Below, piece after piece: positions 8,276-21,306 of a stretch of DNA of 64,000 nt. The position numbers and the translations under genes were made by a program. The DNA is from Nocardiopsis alba DSM 43377 (GTDB taxonomy: Bacteria; Actinomycetota; Actinomycetes; Streptosporangiales; Streptosporangiaceae): positions 24,360 through 88,359 of the forward strand of contig NZ_ANAC01000027.1 in the NCBI RefSeq assembly GCF_000341225.1. The letters are read 5' to 3'. The notes under the pieces are model-generated. The model did not search any database, was not told the origin of the DNA, and saw only the letters and a list, made by a program, of their open reading frames with translations. Positions within the stretch are counted from its first letter, which is position 1. Every line of letters begins with the position of its first letter.

Positions 8276-9547
8276 ATGACCACCGAGTCGAACGCCGACG
8301 CCCCGGCCGAACTCCTCGACCGGGCCCGGCGGGACTACAAGGAACTGACCGCGCGAGGCCTGAAGCTCGACCTCACCCGCGGCAAGCCCGCCCCGGAGCA
8401 GCTCGATCTCTCCGAGGGGCTGCTCTCCCTCCCCGGCGACCGGCACCACGCCCCGGACGGCACCGACGTGCGCAACTACGGCGGCCTGCGCGGCCTGCCG
8501 GAACTCCGGGAGATCTTCTCCGACGTGCTCCAGGTCCCCGCGGACCGCCTCCTCGCGGCCGGGAACTCCAGCCTGGAACTGATGCACGACTGCCTGGTCC
8601 ACGCCTTCCTGAGCGTCCTTCCCGGCGCCGAGACGCGCTGGGCCGACCAGGAGCGGATCGCCTTCCTGTGCCCCGTGCCCGGCTACGACCGGCACTTCGC
8701 CCTCACCGAGCGGTTCGGCATCGAGATGATCCCCGTACCGATGGACGACTCCGGTCCGGACATGGACGTCGTGGAGCGGCTCGTCGCCGAGGACCCGGCC
8801 GTCAAGGGCATCTGGTGCGTGCCCAAGTACAGCAACCCGAACGGGGTCGTCTACGGCGACGAGACCATCGCGCGTCTGGCCCGGATGACCACCGCCGCCC
8901 CGGACTTCCGGATCTTCTGGGACAACGCCTACGCCGCCCACCACCTCACCGACGAGCCCGTAGAGATCGCCGACCTCTCCGCCGCCTGCGCGGAGAGCGG
9001 GAACCCCGATCGGCCGTTCGTCTTCGGCTCCACCTCGAAGATCACCTTCGCCGGGGCCGGCGTCGGCTTCTTCGGTTCCTCGACCGCCAACGTGGACTGG
9101 CTGACCGCCAACAGCTCCAAGCGTTCGATCGGCCCGGACAAGGTGAACCAGCTCCGGCACCTCCTCTTCCTGAGGGACGCGGAAGGGCTGCGGATCCACA
9201 TGGAGCGCCAGCGGAGCCTGCTCCAGCCCAAGTTCGACACCGTCCAGCGGATCCTGGAAGCCGAGCTCGGCGGTACCGGGCTGGCCGAGTGGACCACCCC
9301 CACCGGTGGCTACTTCGTCACCCTGGAGGTCGGCGAGGGCTGCGCCAAGGAGGTCGTGCGCCGCGCCGCCGAGGCGGGTATCGTCCTGACCCCGGCCGGG
9401 GCGACCCACCCCTACGGCGACGACCCGCGTGACGCGACGATCCGTATCGCGCCCAGCTTCCCCTCTCTGGAGGAGCTGGAGAAGGCGATGCTCGGCCTGA
9501 CCACGTGCGTGCGCCTGGTCGGCTACGAGAAGCGCCACGGGAACTGA
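8276..9547 (+). CDS. Class I-like PLP aminotransferase (aspartate aminotransferase-like, actinobacterial type)
   Basis: 423 aa fold-type I aminotransferase of the MocR-like/aspartate group common in actinobacteria (Pfam Asp_aminotransf). Visible motifs are LDLTRGKPAPEQLDLS at the start, NYGGLRGLPELREIF, AGNSSLELMHD, the substrate/PLP region CVPKYSNPNGVVY, FWDNAYAAHH with the PLP aspartate, and the Schiff-base lysine in GSTSKITFAGAGVGFF. TTPTGGYFVTLEV lies near the C-terminus. A clear GAGAGGAACC precedes the ATG. The probable role is amino-group transfer between aspartate or another amino acid and 2-oxoglutarate. Substrate assignment is family-based only. Confidence 0.87.
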   Translation: MTTESNADAPAELLDRARRDYKELTARGLKLDLTRGKPAPEQLDLSEGLLSLPGDRHHAPDGTDVRNYGGLRGLPELREIFSDVLQVPADRLLAAGNSSLELMHDCLVHAFLSVLPGAETRWADQERIAFLCPVPGYDRHFALTERFGIEMIPVPMDDSGPDMDVVERLVAEDPAVKGIWCVPKYSNPNGVVYGDETIARLARMTTAAPDFRIFWDNAYAAHHLTDEPVEIADLSAACAESGNPDRPFVFGSTSKITFAGAGVGFFGSSTANVDWLTANSSKRSIGPDKVNQLRHLLFLRDAEGLRIHMERQRSLLQPKFDTVQRILEAELGGTGLAEWTTPTGGYFVTLEVGEGCAKEVVRRAAEAGIVLTPAGATHPYGDDPRDATIRIAPSFPSLEELEKAMLGLTTCVRLVGYEKRHGN

Positions 9548-9556
9548 CCCGTGCTT

Positions 9557-9590
9557 CGGGGCGCGGGCCGCGACATCGGCGCGCGCCCCG
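9557..9590. terminator. Hairpin terminator between convergent genes
   Basis: A 9-bp perfect GC stem (9557-9565 with 9582-9590) lies just after the aminotransferase stop and before the end of the leftward STAS gene. Confidence 0.55.
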
Positions 9591-9592
9591 CG

Positions 9593-9943
9593 TCAGCCGG
9601 CCTCGGCGAAGGAGGCGACCGCCTTCCCCACGCTCTCCATGATCGGGATCACCTGGTCGATGCCCGCGATCACGAACAATCGGTTGACCTGCTGCTGAGG
9701 CTCGGCGATCACCAGACCCACACCGAGGTCGCGGGCCTGCCGGAAGGCGGCCACCAGCACCCCGATGCATCGGGAGTCGCAGAACCCCACCTTGTCGAAG
9801 GCCACCACCACGCCCTCGGGCCCTTCGGACAGCACCTCGTCCAAAGCCTCGGCCAGGGCCGGAGAGGTGACCGCGTCCATCTCGCCGACGGGCGTCACCA
9901 CGGCGACACCGTTCTCTCGGCGGATCGAGATGTCTGACGTCAC
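9593..9943 (-). CDS. STAS-domain anti-anti-sigma factor
   Basis: 116 aa, a single STAS domain similar to SpoIIAA/RsbV/BldG. It begins ISIRRENGVAVVTPVGEMDAVTSPAL. The regulatory serine sits in VGFCDSRCIGVLVAAF, where the family has DSTGLGVL, so the phosphorylation site is kept but the following residues are Arg-Cys. The end is the usual helix VIPIMESVGKAVASF. The start is GTG 9943, with AAGGAG 8 nt upstream. It would bind an anti-sigma ATPase when unphosphorylated and free a sigma factor. SpoIIE-type and ATPase proteins encoded nearby are plausible partners. Confidence 0.88.
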   Translation of the reverse strand: MTSDISIRRENGVAVVTPVGEMDAVTSPALAEALDEVLSEGPEGVVVAFDKVGFCDSRCIGVLVAAFRQARDLGVGLVIAEPQQQVNRLFVIAGIDQVIPIMESVGKAVASFAEAG

Positions 9944-10111
9944 GGTCGCTTCTCCTTGTCGTTCGCGTGCACCGGGTGGGACTCGTGCCCGCCCTGGGGC
10001 GGACCGGCCGCCACCGCGTTCCGCGACGGCCCCGACCTCTCATCATGACGCCTCCCGATCACACTCGGGACTCGTATCGATGTGTTCACCGGGACGTTCA
10101 CGCCGGGAGGC

Positions 10112-10876
10112 TCACCCTCGACGCCCGCGCCCTCGCATCCGCGGCTGGGGGCCGGTGTTCTCCGCCACCAGGTCCCGGGCCACCTCCACGACCCGCTTCC
10201 GATTGCGCTGGGCCACCTCGCGCAGGGCCGCGAAGGCGGTGTCGGCGTCACAGCCCCGGGCGTGCATGATGATCCCCTTGGCCTGGTCGATCACCGTACG
10301 CGCCGACATCGCCCTTCGCATGTGGGCGGACTCGCGCGCCGCGTCGGCCTGACGCCCCGCCGTGTGCAGGGCCATCGCCGCGTGTTCGGCCAACAGCGCG
10401 GTGAGATGGGTGACGACCTCTTCGTCGAAGGCGTCCGACCGTCCCGAGTGCACGCCGAAGGTGAGGACACGGTCCTCCCCCTCGCCGGGAAGCTTGCTGG
10501 GCTGGGTGATAGAGGAACGGTCACCGCACTGGACGGCCATGCTCGTGTATCCGGGCCAGCGCTGGTCGCGGAGCACGTCGGAGACGCGGACCCTGCGCAT
10601 CTCGCGGACCGCCTCGACCGTGGGGCCCTGGTCGGTCGTGTACTGGTATTCGAAGGCCTCGGAGAGGTCGGAATGGGAGGCGCCGTAGTCGCTGACCACG
10701 TGACAGCCGGTCCCGTCCGGGGCGACCACCTCGCGCCAGAGCACAACCAGGGAGGCCGAACATCCGGGAACGCCCCACGCGGCGGCGCGGCTCATCTGGT
10801 CCAGAGCCCGCTCGGGGGTGGTGCTCTCCTCTTGTCCCAGAGCGCCGATGTCACGGGCGAGGCGTTCGATCCACAT
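10112..10876 (-). CDS. GAF and ANTAR domain RNA-binding antiterminator
   Basis: 254 aa. The N-terminal GAF-like domain (about 1-170) includes LVVLWREVVAPDGTGCHVVSDYG and DQRWPGYTSMAVQCGDRSSI. The C-terminal ANTAR domain (about 175-235) has the signature RRAMSARTVIDQAKGIIMHARGCDADTAFAAL followed by a third helix. ANTAR proteins bind paired hexanucleotide stem-loops in leaders and prevent termination. I chose ATG 10876 because GGAGGAGG lies about 8 nt upstream. The last 20 residues are Arg-rich. It is 168 bp upstream of the STAS gene on the same strand and may share a message with it. Confidence 0.87.
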   Translation of the reverse strand: MWIERLARDIGALGQEESTTPERALDQMSRAAAWGVPGCSASLVVLWREVVAPDGTGCHVVSDYGASHSDLSEAFEYQYTTDQGPTVEAVREMRRVRVSDVLRDQRWPGYTSMAVQCGDRSSITQPSKLPGEGEDRVLTFGVHSGRSDAFDEEVVTHLTALLAEHAAMALHTAGRQADAARESAHMRRAMSARTVIDQAKGIIMHARGCDADTAFAALREVAQRNRKRVVEVARDLVAENTGPQPRMRGRGRRG

Positions 10877-11043
10877 CGTGCGAACCTCCTCCGCTCGTCC
10901 CGTTCTCCCCCACCAACGGTAACCTTCGGAAAGGCCTCGACCGGACACGGGCCGTCCTCAGCACGGGGACAAAGCACCTTCTCGGCACCCGCCCCGGGCC
11001 CGCCGAGCACCGCCGCACCGCCCTCGAAGACGACCGGGAGACC

Positions 11044-12207
11044 GTGAGCGTGTCGGACAACCTCGCCGATCTGCAACGCGAGATCAACGCGTTGAGCGAA
11101 CGTGTCGCCGCCCTGGGCAACACCCACGCCACCTACCCGGACGATGCCCAGGGCACCGCCGAGGCCGCCCTCGCGGAGTTGGAGTACGCAGAGCGTCTGC
11201 TCGGCGACGCCGGAGCGGAGCTGGCCCGTGCCCACAGCAACCCCGCCGCGCCCCGCCGCTCCGGCGATGACAACGACCGGGTCCTGCTGCGGGCCGTGTT
11301 CAACGAGCTCAGCGTGCCCGTGGTGCTGTTGGACCACGACGGCTACATCCGGAGGATCAACAACTCCGGGGCCGAACAGTTGGGCGGAGCGCCCGGTTAT
11401 CTCACCGGCAAGCCCTTCGCCCACTTCGTCGACCTGCGCAAGCGCGCGGCCATGCAGTCGTGGCTGGCGGCGGTGCTGCGCGGTGACGGGCCCGCCTCGT
11501 TGGAGTCCCGGCTGGCCCAGCGGGGGTGGGCCGAGGACGTGCATCTGACCCTGACCCGGTTGGAGCTGCCCACGGAGGCCCAGCCGCTGGTCCTGGTGGC
11601 GATGTCGCCGCCGATGCACGGCGACGAGGAGGAGGGGCCGGCTCCCTTGGAGTCGGAGGTCGAGGACCAGGTGGTGGTCCTGGCCGCCCGACGGTTGGAC
11701 GTGCTCACCCGGATGACCCGGCTGCTGCTGCGCGGCACCACTCCGACCAGGGGGCTCGCGCTGACCGAGGCCGCCGACCTGCTCGCCGACTCCTACGCCG
11801 ACTGGGTGATCATCGACGTCTGTGATCTGCCGAAGGACCCTCAGGCCGCGCGCCGCGCCACCGTGGTCGGCCCGGCCGACGTGCCCGACGGCCAGACCGA
11901 GGAGGTGGCGGCGCTGCCCCCGGGCGACTCCGACATCCCCGGCGAGGTGCTGGGGCGCGGCCAGTCGCTGTTGTTCCCCTTGATCGAGGACGAGTCGGTG
12001 CTCGGCCATCTGGCCTCGGGCGCCCCGGTCCTGGCCGCCCTCGGCGCCGGTTCACTGCTGTCGGTGCCTCTGCGCGGCAGCCGCGGCGTCCGAGGCGCGC
12101 TCACCCTGATCCGCCGCAGCAACCGGGGCAGCTTCCGCCTCGCCGACCTCGGCCTGATCGAGGAGATCGGCGAGCACATCGGCCTCGCCCTCCCGCCCCG
12201 CCCCTGA
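11044..12207 (+). CDS. PAS and GAF domain sensor protein without output domain
   Basis: 387 aa. A coiled-coil N-terminus (about 1-65, NLADLQREINALSERVAAL) is followed by a PAS domain (about 80-185, LLRAVFNELSVPVVLLDHDGYIRRINNSG). A GAF-like domain (about 215-387) contains ADWVIIDVCDL, LGAGSLLSVPLRGSRGVRGALTLIR and FRLADLGLIEEIGEHIGLAL. No kinase, phosphatase, GGDEF or DNA-binding domain follows, so it probably acts through protein contacts. The GTG start has GGGAG just upstream. It diverges from the GAF-ANTAR gene across 167 bp, suggesting shared control. Confidence 0.8.
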   Translation: MSVSDNLADLQREINALSERVAALGNTHATYPDDAQGTAEAALAELEYAERLLGDAGAELARAHSNPAAPRRSGDDNDRVLLRAVFNELSVPVVLLDHDGYIRRINNSGAEQLGGAPGYLTGKPFAHFVDLRKRAAMQSWLAAVLRGDGPASLESRLAQRGWAEDVHLTLTRLELPTEAQPLVLVAMSPPMHGDEEEGPAPLESEVEDQVVVLAARRLDVLTRMTRLLLRGTTPTRGLALTEAADLLADSYADWVIIDVCDLPKDPQAARRATVVGPADVPDGQTEEVAALPPGDSDIPGEVLGRGQSLLFPLIEDESVLGHLASGAPVLAALGAGSLLSVPLRGSRGVRGALTLIRRSNRGSFRLADLGLIEEIGEHIGLALPPRP

Positions 12208-12234
12208 CCGGTTCGGGCACCTCCGCCCTCTCAC

Positions 12235-12860
12235 ATCTCCCAGGGGGCGACCGCCACGCGGTCTCCTACAGCACCCCCCTGGGGGTCGGTGCACACGGTC
12301 TCCCACACCAACCCCCTGGGGTCGGTGCACACGATCTCCTACCTCGCCACGGGGGGTTGCCCGTTCGGGCGCCGGCGGGGTTCTGGAGGTGCCGCAGGTG
12401 GGGTCGCGAGGAACGAGTGGCCACACCGTAGGTGCCGAAGGTTCCCGCCTCCCTTGGCGCCCGAACACGGCCCGAAGCGCCAGCGGAGGGCCAAAGCAAA
12501 CACTTTCGGACCCCAACCCCGGCAGGGTGTAACCCACACCCGACCTCCTACCTCAACCCCCTGTAGTGACCGGCACTCGGTCTCCTACCTTCACCCCCGG
12601 AGACCCCGAAGCGCCGGCGGAGGGCCAAAGCAAACACTTTCGGGCCCCGACCCCAGCAGGGTGTAACCGGTACATGGTCCCCTACCTCAACCCCCAGGGG
12701 TGCCCGAAGCGCCAGCGGAGGGCCAAAGCAAACACTTTCGGGCCCCGACCCCAGCAGGGTGTAACCGGTACGCGACCTCCTACCTCGACCCCCTGTAGTA
12801 ACCGACACCCGACCTCCCACACCAACCCCCGGAGGCCCCGAAGCGAAGCGGAGCACCGAA
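12235..12860. repeat. Intergenic repeat array, locus 1
   Basis: This 650-bp gap between two convergent genes is almost entirely repeats. Module 1 is a 36-39 bp unit (consensus near GGTCTCCTACCTCAACCCC, then TGGGGTCGGTGCACA) starting near 12258, 12295, 12331, 12543, 12579, 12674, 12772 and 12809. Module 2, about 70 bp, begins CCGAAGCG and ends GCAGGGTGTAAC; copies lie at 12471-12533, 12604-12666 and 12703-12763, plus a fragment at 12836-12860. Two module-2 copies are nearly identical. Related modules recur at 22.98-23.28 kb. No open frame is credible. Confidence 0.85.
12363..12466. repeat. Structured 104-nt stem-loop element, copy 1
   Basis: Perfect 11-bp arms GTTCGGGCGCC (12363-12373) and GGCGCCCGAAC (12456-12466) enclose 82 nt. 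The loop holds GTTCTG near its start, GCGAGGAACGAG in the middle and CCTCCCTT at its end. The partner copy at 23028-23131 has identical arms and the same loop length, but most of the rest of the loop differs. Confidence 0.75.
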
Positions 12861-12861
12861 A

Positions 12862-13503
12862 CTAGTCGTCGGGCCCGTGCAGGGTGTCCACGAGGGTGGA
12901 CAGGCGTGAGGCCGAGCGGTCGACCCTGCGCACGGCGTCCACCAAGGGCTGGTCGACCTCCTGGTAGTTGGTGACGATGTGCTCGCGCAGGTCCGCGAGG
13001 TCGGCCTGGACCTGGCGGGAGCGTTGGGCGAGCTGTTCGGCGAGGACCTTGCCCGGTTCCCCGGTCTCCTGGTTGAGGACCCGTTGGAGGGAGCGGGCCT
13101 GTTCACGCATCTGGGCCTTGAGCTGGTGCAACTCCACGAAGACCTCGACCTTGGAGCGCAGGACCCATGGGTCGAACGGCTTGATCAGGAAGTCCACGGC
13201 CCGCGAGGAGTAACCGCGGAACACCTGGTGCCGATCGACCTCCTGCGCGGTGAGGAAGATGATCGGCACATCCTTGGTCTTCTCCCGCTGCTTGATGTGC
13301 GCGGCGGTCTCGTACCCGTCCATTCCGGGCATGATCACGTCGAGCAGGATGACGGCGAAATCGGTGCCCAGAAGGTGTTTCAGCGCCTCCTCGCCGGAGT
13401 TGGCCCGCACCAGGTTCTGGTCCAGGGAGGTGAGGGCCGCTTCCAGAGCGATGAGGTTCTCGTCGCGGTCGTCGACGAGAAGGATGTTGGCCTTCTGAGT
13501 CAC
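12862..13503 (-). CDS. Response regulator with C-terminal coiled coil
   Basis: 213 aa. A receiver domain (about 1-122) begins ANILLVDDRDENLIALEAAL. The phospho-acceptor aspartate is in AVILLDVIMPGMDGYETA, the conserved Thr in IIFLTAQ, and the Lys in DFLIKPFDPWVLRSKV. The remaining 90 residues are a helical, probably coiled-coil segment (LHQLKAQMREQARSLQRVL) with no known output domain. It lies 6 bp downstream of the giant hybrid kinase on the same strand and is almost certainly its partner, acting by protein-protein contact. The repeat array abuts its stop codon. Confidence 0.9.
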   Translation of the reverse strand: MTQKANILLVDDRDENLIALEAALTSLDQNLVRANSGEEALKHLLGTDFAVILLDVIMPGMDGYETAAHIKQREKTKDVPIIFLTAQEVDRHQVFRGYSSRAVDFLIKPFDPWVLRSKVEVFVELHQLKAQMREQARSLQRVLNQETGEPGKVLAEQLAQRSRQVQADLADLREHIVTNYQEVDQPLVDAVRRVDRSASRLSTLVDTLHGPDD

Positions 13504-13509
13504 TGCTGG

Positions 13510-17922
<4,413 letters not shown>

Positions 17923-18265
17923 GAACCCCTCCTCAATCCGCACACCACGTCGGCCACCGATCACCATGCCGGGGTCGTCCCGACTCGACCCTCAGCGCAG
18001 TGGGCCGGTCCCGTGCCGGGTGCGGGCACGGGACACGGAGGACACGCGTGCGATCACATGTCCACCGGTGACACCCCGTCACGCTACCGTCGCGAAGTAC
18101 CACCCGAAAGAAGCGGATGTGTCGTCTTACACTAACCGGCCGTGCCATCGCGCACAGGCGGGTTGAGGATCTCGTCTTCTCGGCGTTCCGCGAACAGAGG
18201 TCCGCACGCGTGGGAACCGATCCCGCGTATCGTGGCAGGAACCACCCCTCCACCACCCGCGCCCA
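17923..18265. other. Divergent promoter region between hybrid kinase and SpoIIE-type gene
   Basis: 343 bp with no gene. The centre around 18080-18140 is less GC-rich and contains several TANNNT-like hexamers (for example TACACT at 18129), but I cannot assign a -35/-10 pair with confidence. Confidence 0.4.
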
Positions 18266-20470
18266 GTGACGAAGGACACCGACGGCTTGGCAGCACAAGA
18301 CGCGTTGAAGGTCGCTCGACGAGAGTTCCCCCCTGCTCCAGAGACCGCGGCGGCCGCCCGAGAGTTCGTGCACGACACCCTGCTGAACTGGGGTGTCCCC
18401 GACCCGTTCGACGACATCATCCTGTTGGTCAGCGAACTGGTCACCAACGCCGTCATCCACGCGGACTCCGCGCTGGAGGTCACCGTCCGGCGCACCGACG
18501 GTTCGACCGAGGTGATGGTCACCGACTCCGCGCCCGAACGCGCCGTCCCCCAGGCCGGGCCGCTCGCGGTGGACACCTCCCCCTCGACCGGCGACGAACG
18601 CAGCGGGGGCCTGGGGCTGGCCCTGGCCTCGGCGATCGCCTCCAGCTGGGGTGTCAGCTATGGGCGTAACGACAAGGCGGTGTGGTTCCGGATCGAGGAC
18701 AAGGGCACCGAGCACTCCTCTCTGGAGTCGCCGCCGGTGCGCAGGGGTCCCTCCCGTCCCGCGCGTCCGCCCGCGTGGTCGGCGCTGGACGCGGCGTTGG
18801 GCTCCCGACTCAGCCTTCCCCAATTGCTGGAACGCACCGTGGAGTACGCGACCACGGCCCTGGGCGGTGACGCCGCCTACATAGCGCTGGCGACCTCGGA
18901 CGAGACCATGTGGGAGATCCGGGCGGCGATCGGGCTGACCGGCGGCGCCCCTTGGCGTTCGGTGCGGGTGCGCACCGAGGAGACCTTCCCGTCGGCCGCT
19001 CCCGAGACCGGGCCGGTGATCAACGACGATCTGATGATCGCCCGCGCCAACCGAGGCGTACTGTCCCGCGCGGGGATGCGGTCCCTGGTGACGGCCCCGC
19101 TGATCGTGGACGGCCGGGTGACCGGACTGCTGGCGGTGGCCTCCACCCGGGCCCGCCACTTCGGACCGGCCGCGGCCAAACGGCTCCAGGAGGGCGCCGA
19201 CCTGATCGCTCTCCCGGTGGAGCGGTCCCGTCTCGCCGAGGTGGAACTGAGCCGCCGCGCCTCGCTGAGCTTCCTGGCCGAGGCCAGCGACCTGCTCGCC
19301 GGCACGTTGGACGAACGGATGACCGGGGCCCTGGCCGCCCAGCTCATCACGTCGCGACTGGGCCGCTGGTGCGCCATCCACACCATCAACGAGCTGGGCA
19401 TCTCCAGGCTCACCCACGTGGTGCACAGCGACGAGAACCTCAACGACATCCTGCGTTCCCTGCTCACGGCGCTGCCTCCGCGCGAACAACGCGAGCCGCA
19501 GCCCCTGTGGACCCAGAAGGAGCTGGCCGCCGAGGGGCTGGACGAGCAGATGACGGGCGTCCTGGCGCGCGGCCCCGCGATCAGCATCCCGCTGATCGCG
19601 CACGGCCGGGCCCTGGGCCGGATGACCATCGGCAAGAACGAGACCGACGACTTCACCCGCGAAGAGGCCGACGTCGCCGACGACCTGAGCCGTCGGGTCG
19701 CCTCGGCGATGGAGAACGCCCGTCTGCACGAACGGCACACCGCGATGAGCACGGCGCTCCAGCGCAGTCTGCTGCCTCCCAAGGACAAGGAGCCGGTGAT
19801 CCCCGGTGTGGACCACGCGGTCTACTACCGTCCCTCGGACGAGCGCAGCGAGGTCGGCGGGGACTTCTACGACGTCTTCTCCGCCAGCGGACGATGGTGC
19901 TTCGCCATCGGCGACGTGTGCGGTACCGGACCGGAGGCGGCCGCCGTCACCGGTCTGGCGCGACACACCCTGCGCGCGCTGGCCCGAGAGGGGTTCACCC
20001 CGGCGCACATCATGCAGCGGTTGAACATGGCCATCCTGGACGAGAACACCTCGACCCGATTCCTGACGATGCTGTACGGGGAGATGACCCCCGCCACCGA
20101 CGCCGCCGGAGGCATGCGCGTACGCATGGTCTCGGCCGGGCATCCGCTCCCGCTCCGGCTGAACCAGAAGGGTCGGGTGGAGCCCTTCGGCACCTCCCAG
20201 CCCCTGCTGGGCGCCTTCGAGGACGTGGGCTTCAGCACCGAGAGCGTGGACATCCGCCCGGGCGAGGTGGTCCTGGCGGTGACCGACGGCGTCACCGAGC
20301 GCCGCAGCGGAAGCGACATGCTCGGCGACGAGGGACTGACCGAGATCTTCTCCCACGCCGCCGGGCTGACCGCCCAGGCGGTGATCAGCCGGATCGAGCG
20401 CGAGCTGGAGGAGTACGCTCCGGGCGGCAACTCCGACGACACCGCGATGCTCGTCCTGCGCTTCCTCTGA
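18266..20470 (+). CDS. HATPase-GAF-GAF-SpoIIE (PP2C) phosphatase
   Basis: 734 aa. An RsbW-like ATPase domain (about 15-145) has the N box LLVSELVTNAVIHADSALEV and the G box SGGLGLALASAIASSWGVSY. Two GAF-like domains (about 180-345 and 350-500) follow. A short coiled linker, HERHTAMSTALQRSLLPP, leads into the SpoIIE-type PP2C domain (about 515-734), with metal ligands in RSEVGGDFYDVF, AIGDVCGTGPEAAAVTGLARH and GNSDDTAMLVLRF. It could both phosphorylate and dephosphorylate STAS proteins. The GTG at 18266 is one possible start; TTG 18287 has an AAGGA site and is an alternative. Confidence 0.9.
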   Translation: MTKDTDGLAAQDALKVARREFPPAPETAAAAREFVHDTLLNWGVPDPFDDIILLVSELVTNAVIHADSALEVTVRRTDGSTEVMVTDSAPERAVPQAGPLAVDTSPSTGDERSGGLGLALASAIASSWGVSYGRNDKAVWFRIEDKGTEHSSLESPPVRRGPSRPARPPAWSALDAALGSRLSLPQLLERTVEYATTALGGDAAYIALATSDETMWEIRAAIGLTGGAPWRSVRVRTEETFPSAAPETGPVINDDLMIARANRGVLSRAGMRSLVTAPLIVDGRVTGLLAVASTRARHFGPAAAKRLQEGADLIALPVERSRLAEVELSRRASLSFLAEASDLLAGTLDERMTGALAAQLITSRLGRWCAIHTINELGISRLTHVVHSDENLNDILRSLLTALPPREQREPQPLWTQKELAAEGLDEQMTGVLARGPAISIPLIAHGRALGRMTIGKNETDDFTREEADVADDLSRRVASAMENARLHERHTAMSTALQRSLLPPKDKEPVIPGVDHAVYYRPSDERSEVGGDFYDVFSASGRWCFAIGDVCGTGPEAAAVTGLARHTLRALAREGFTPAHIMQRLNMAILDENTSTRFLTMLYGEMTPATDAAGGMRVRMVSAGHPLPLRLNQKGRVEPFGTSQPLLGAFEDVGFSTESVDIRPGEVVLAVTDGVTERRSGSDMLGDEGLTEIFSHAAGLTAQAVISRIERELEEYAPGGNSDDTAMLVLRFL

Positions 20471-20480
20471 CCCCGCGGCC

Positions 20481-21086
20481 TCAGAGCCAGCCCATGTCCT
20501 GGGCGGTGCGGATCGCGGCCATGCGGTTCTCCGCGCCGGTCTTGCCGATGGCGTTGGACAGGTAGTTGCGCACGGTGCCCTCGGTCAGATGCAGGGCCTT
20601 GGCGATCCCGGCCACGGTCGCCCCGTCGGAGGCGGCGCGCAGCACCTCGGTCTCGCGATCGGTGAGAGGGCTCTCACCTCCGACCATCGCGGCGGCGGCC
20701 AGGTCGGTGTCGATGTACCGACCGCCGCCGTGGACCTTGCGGACGGCACCGGCGAGCTGCTCGACCGGCGCGTCCTTGGCCAGGAACCCCCGGGCCCCCG
20801 CCTCCAGGGCCCGACGCAGGTAGCCGGGTCGACCGAAGCTCGTCAGGATGACGACCCCGCAGCCGGGGGCGCGCCGCCCCAGCTCGGCCGCGGCCTCCAG
20901 GCCGGTGGCGCCCGGCATCTCGATGTCGAGCACGGCGACGTCGGCGGCATGTTCGAGAACGGTGTCGACCACCTGGTCGCCCCGCCCCACCTCGGCGACG
21001 ACCTCGATGTCGTCCTCCAGGCCGAGCAGAGCGGCTATGGCGCCCCTGACGAGATGTTCGTCGTCCGCGAGCACGAGCTTGATCAC
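20481..21086 (-). CDS. NarL/FixJ-family response regulator (DesR-like)
   Basis: 201 aa. The receiver domain starts VIKLVLADDEHLVRGAIAALL, with the phospho-aspartate in VAVLDIEMPGATGLEAA and the switch residues in VVILTSF and GFLAKDAPVEQL. The LuxR-type helix-turn-helix near the C-terminus is LTDRETEVLRAASDGATVAGIAKALHLTEGTVRNYLSNAIGK. I chose the GTG at 21086 because it begins the receiver fold and has GAAGG 8 nt upstream; the frame stays open for 51 more codons. No histidine kinase is adjacent. It converges on the SpoIIE-type gene with 10 bp between stops. Confidence 0.9.
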   Translation of the reverse strand: MIKLVLADDEHLVRGAIAALLGLEDDIEVVAEVGRGDQVVDTVLEHAADVAVLDIEMPGATGLEAAAELGRRAPGCGVVILTSFGRPGYLRRALEAGARGFLAKDAPVEQLAGAVRKVHGGGRYIDTDLAAAAMVGGESPLTDRETEVLRAASDGATVAGIAKALHLTEGTVRNYLSNAIGKTGAENRMAAIRTAQDMGWL

Positions 21087-21306
21087 AGGTGGGGCCTTCC
21101 CTGTCGTATCGGCCTGGTGTTGGGGAGAAACGGTATCGTTCCGGACATCGTCCGGCATCACGGCGGGAATCCCTTCCCGGTCCCACGCGTTCTCCCGGCC
21201 GTGAGCCGAACTCGAAACCGCTCTGTATCGGGCTCTCACCCTGTTCTAACCCACGGGCCACATGATGAAGCATGTCCGTACATCGTCCCATCAGCCGGAG
21301 GATGAG

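Noticed and set aside
12235..12540. Possible CRISPR-like tandem repeats of 36-39 bp
   Set aside because: The units are imperfect, run head to tail or are broken by another repeat type, have no unique spacers of constant length, and no cas gene is near.
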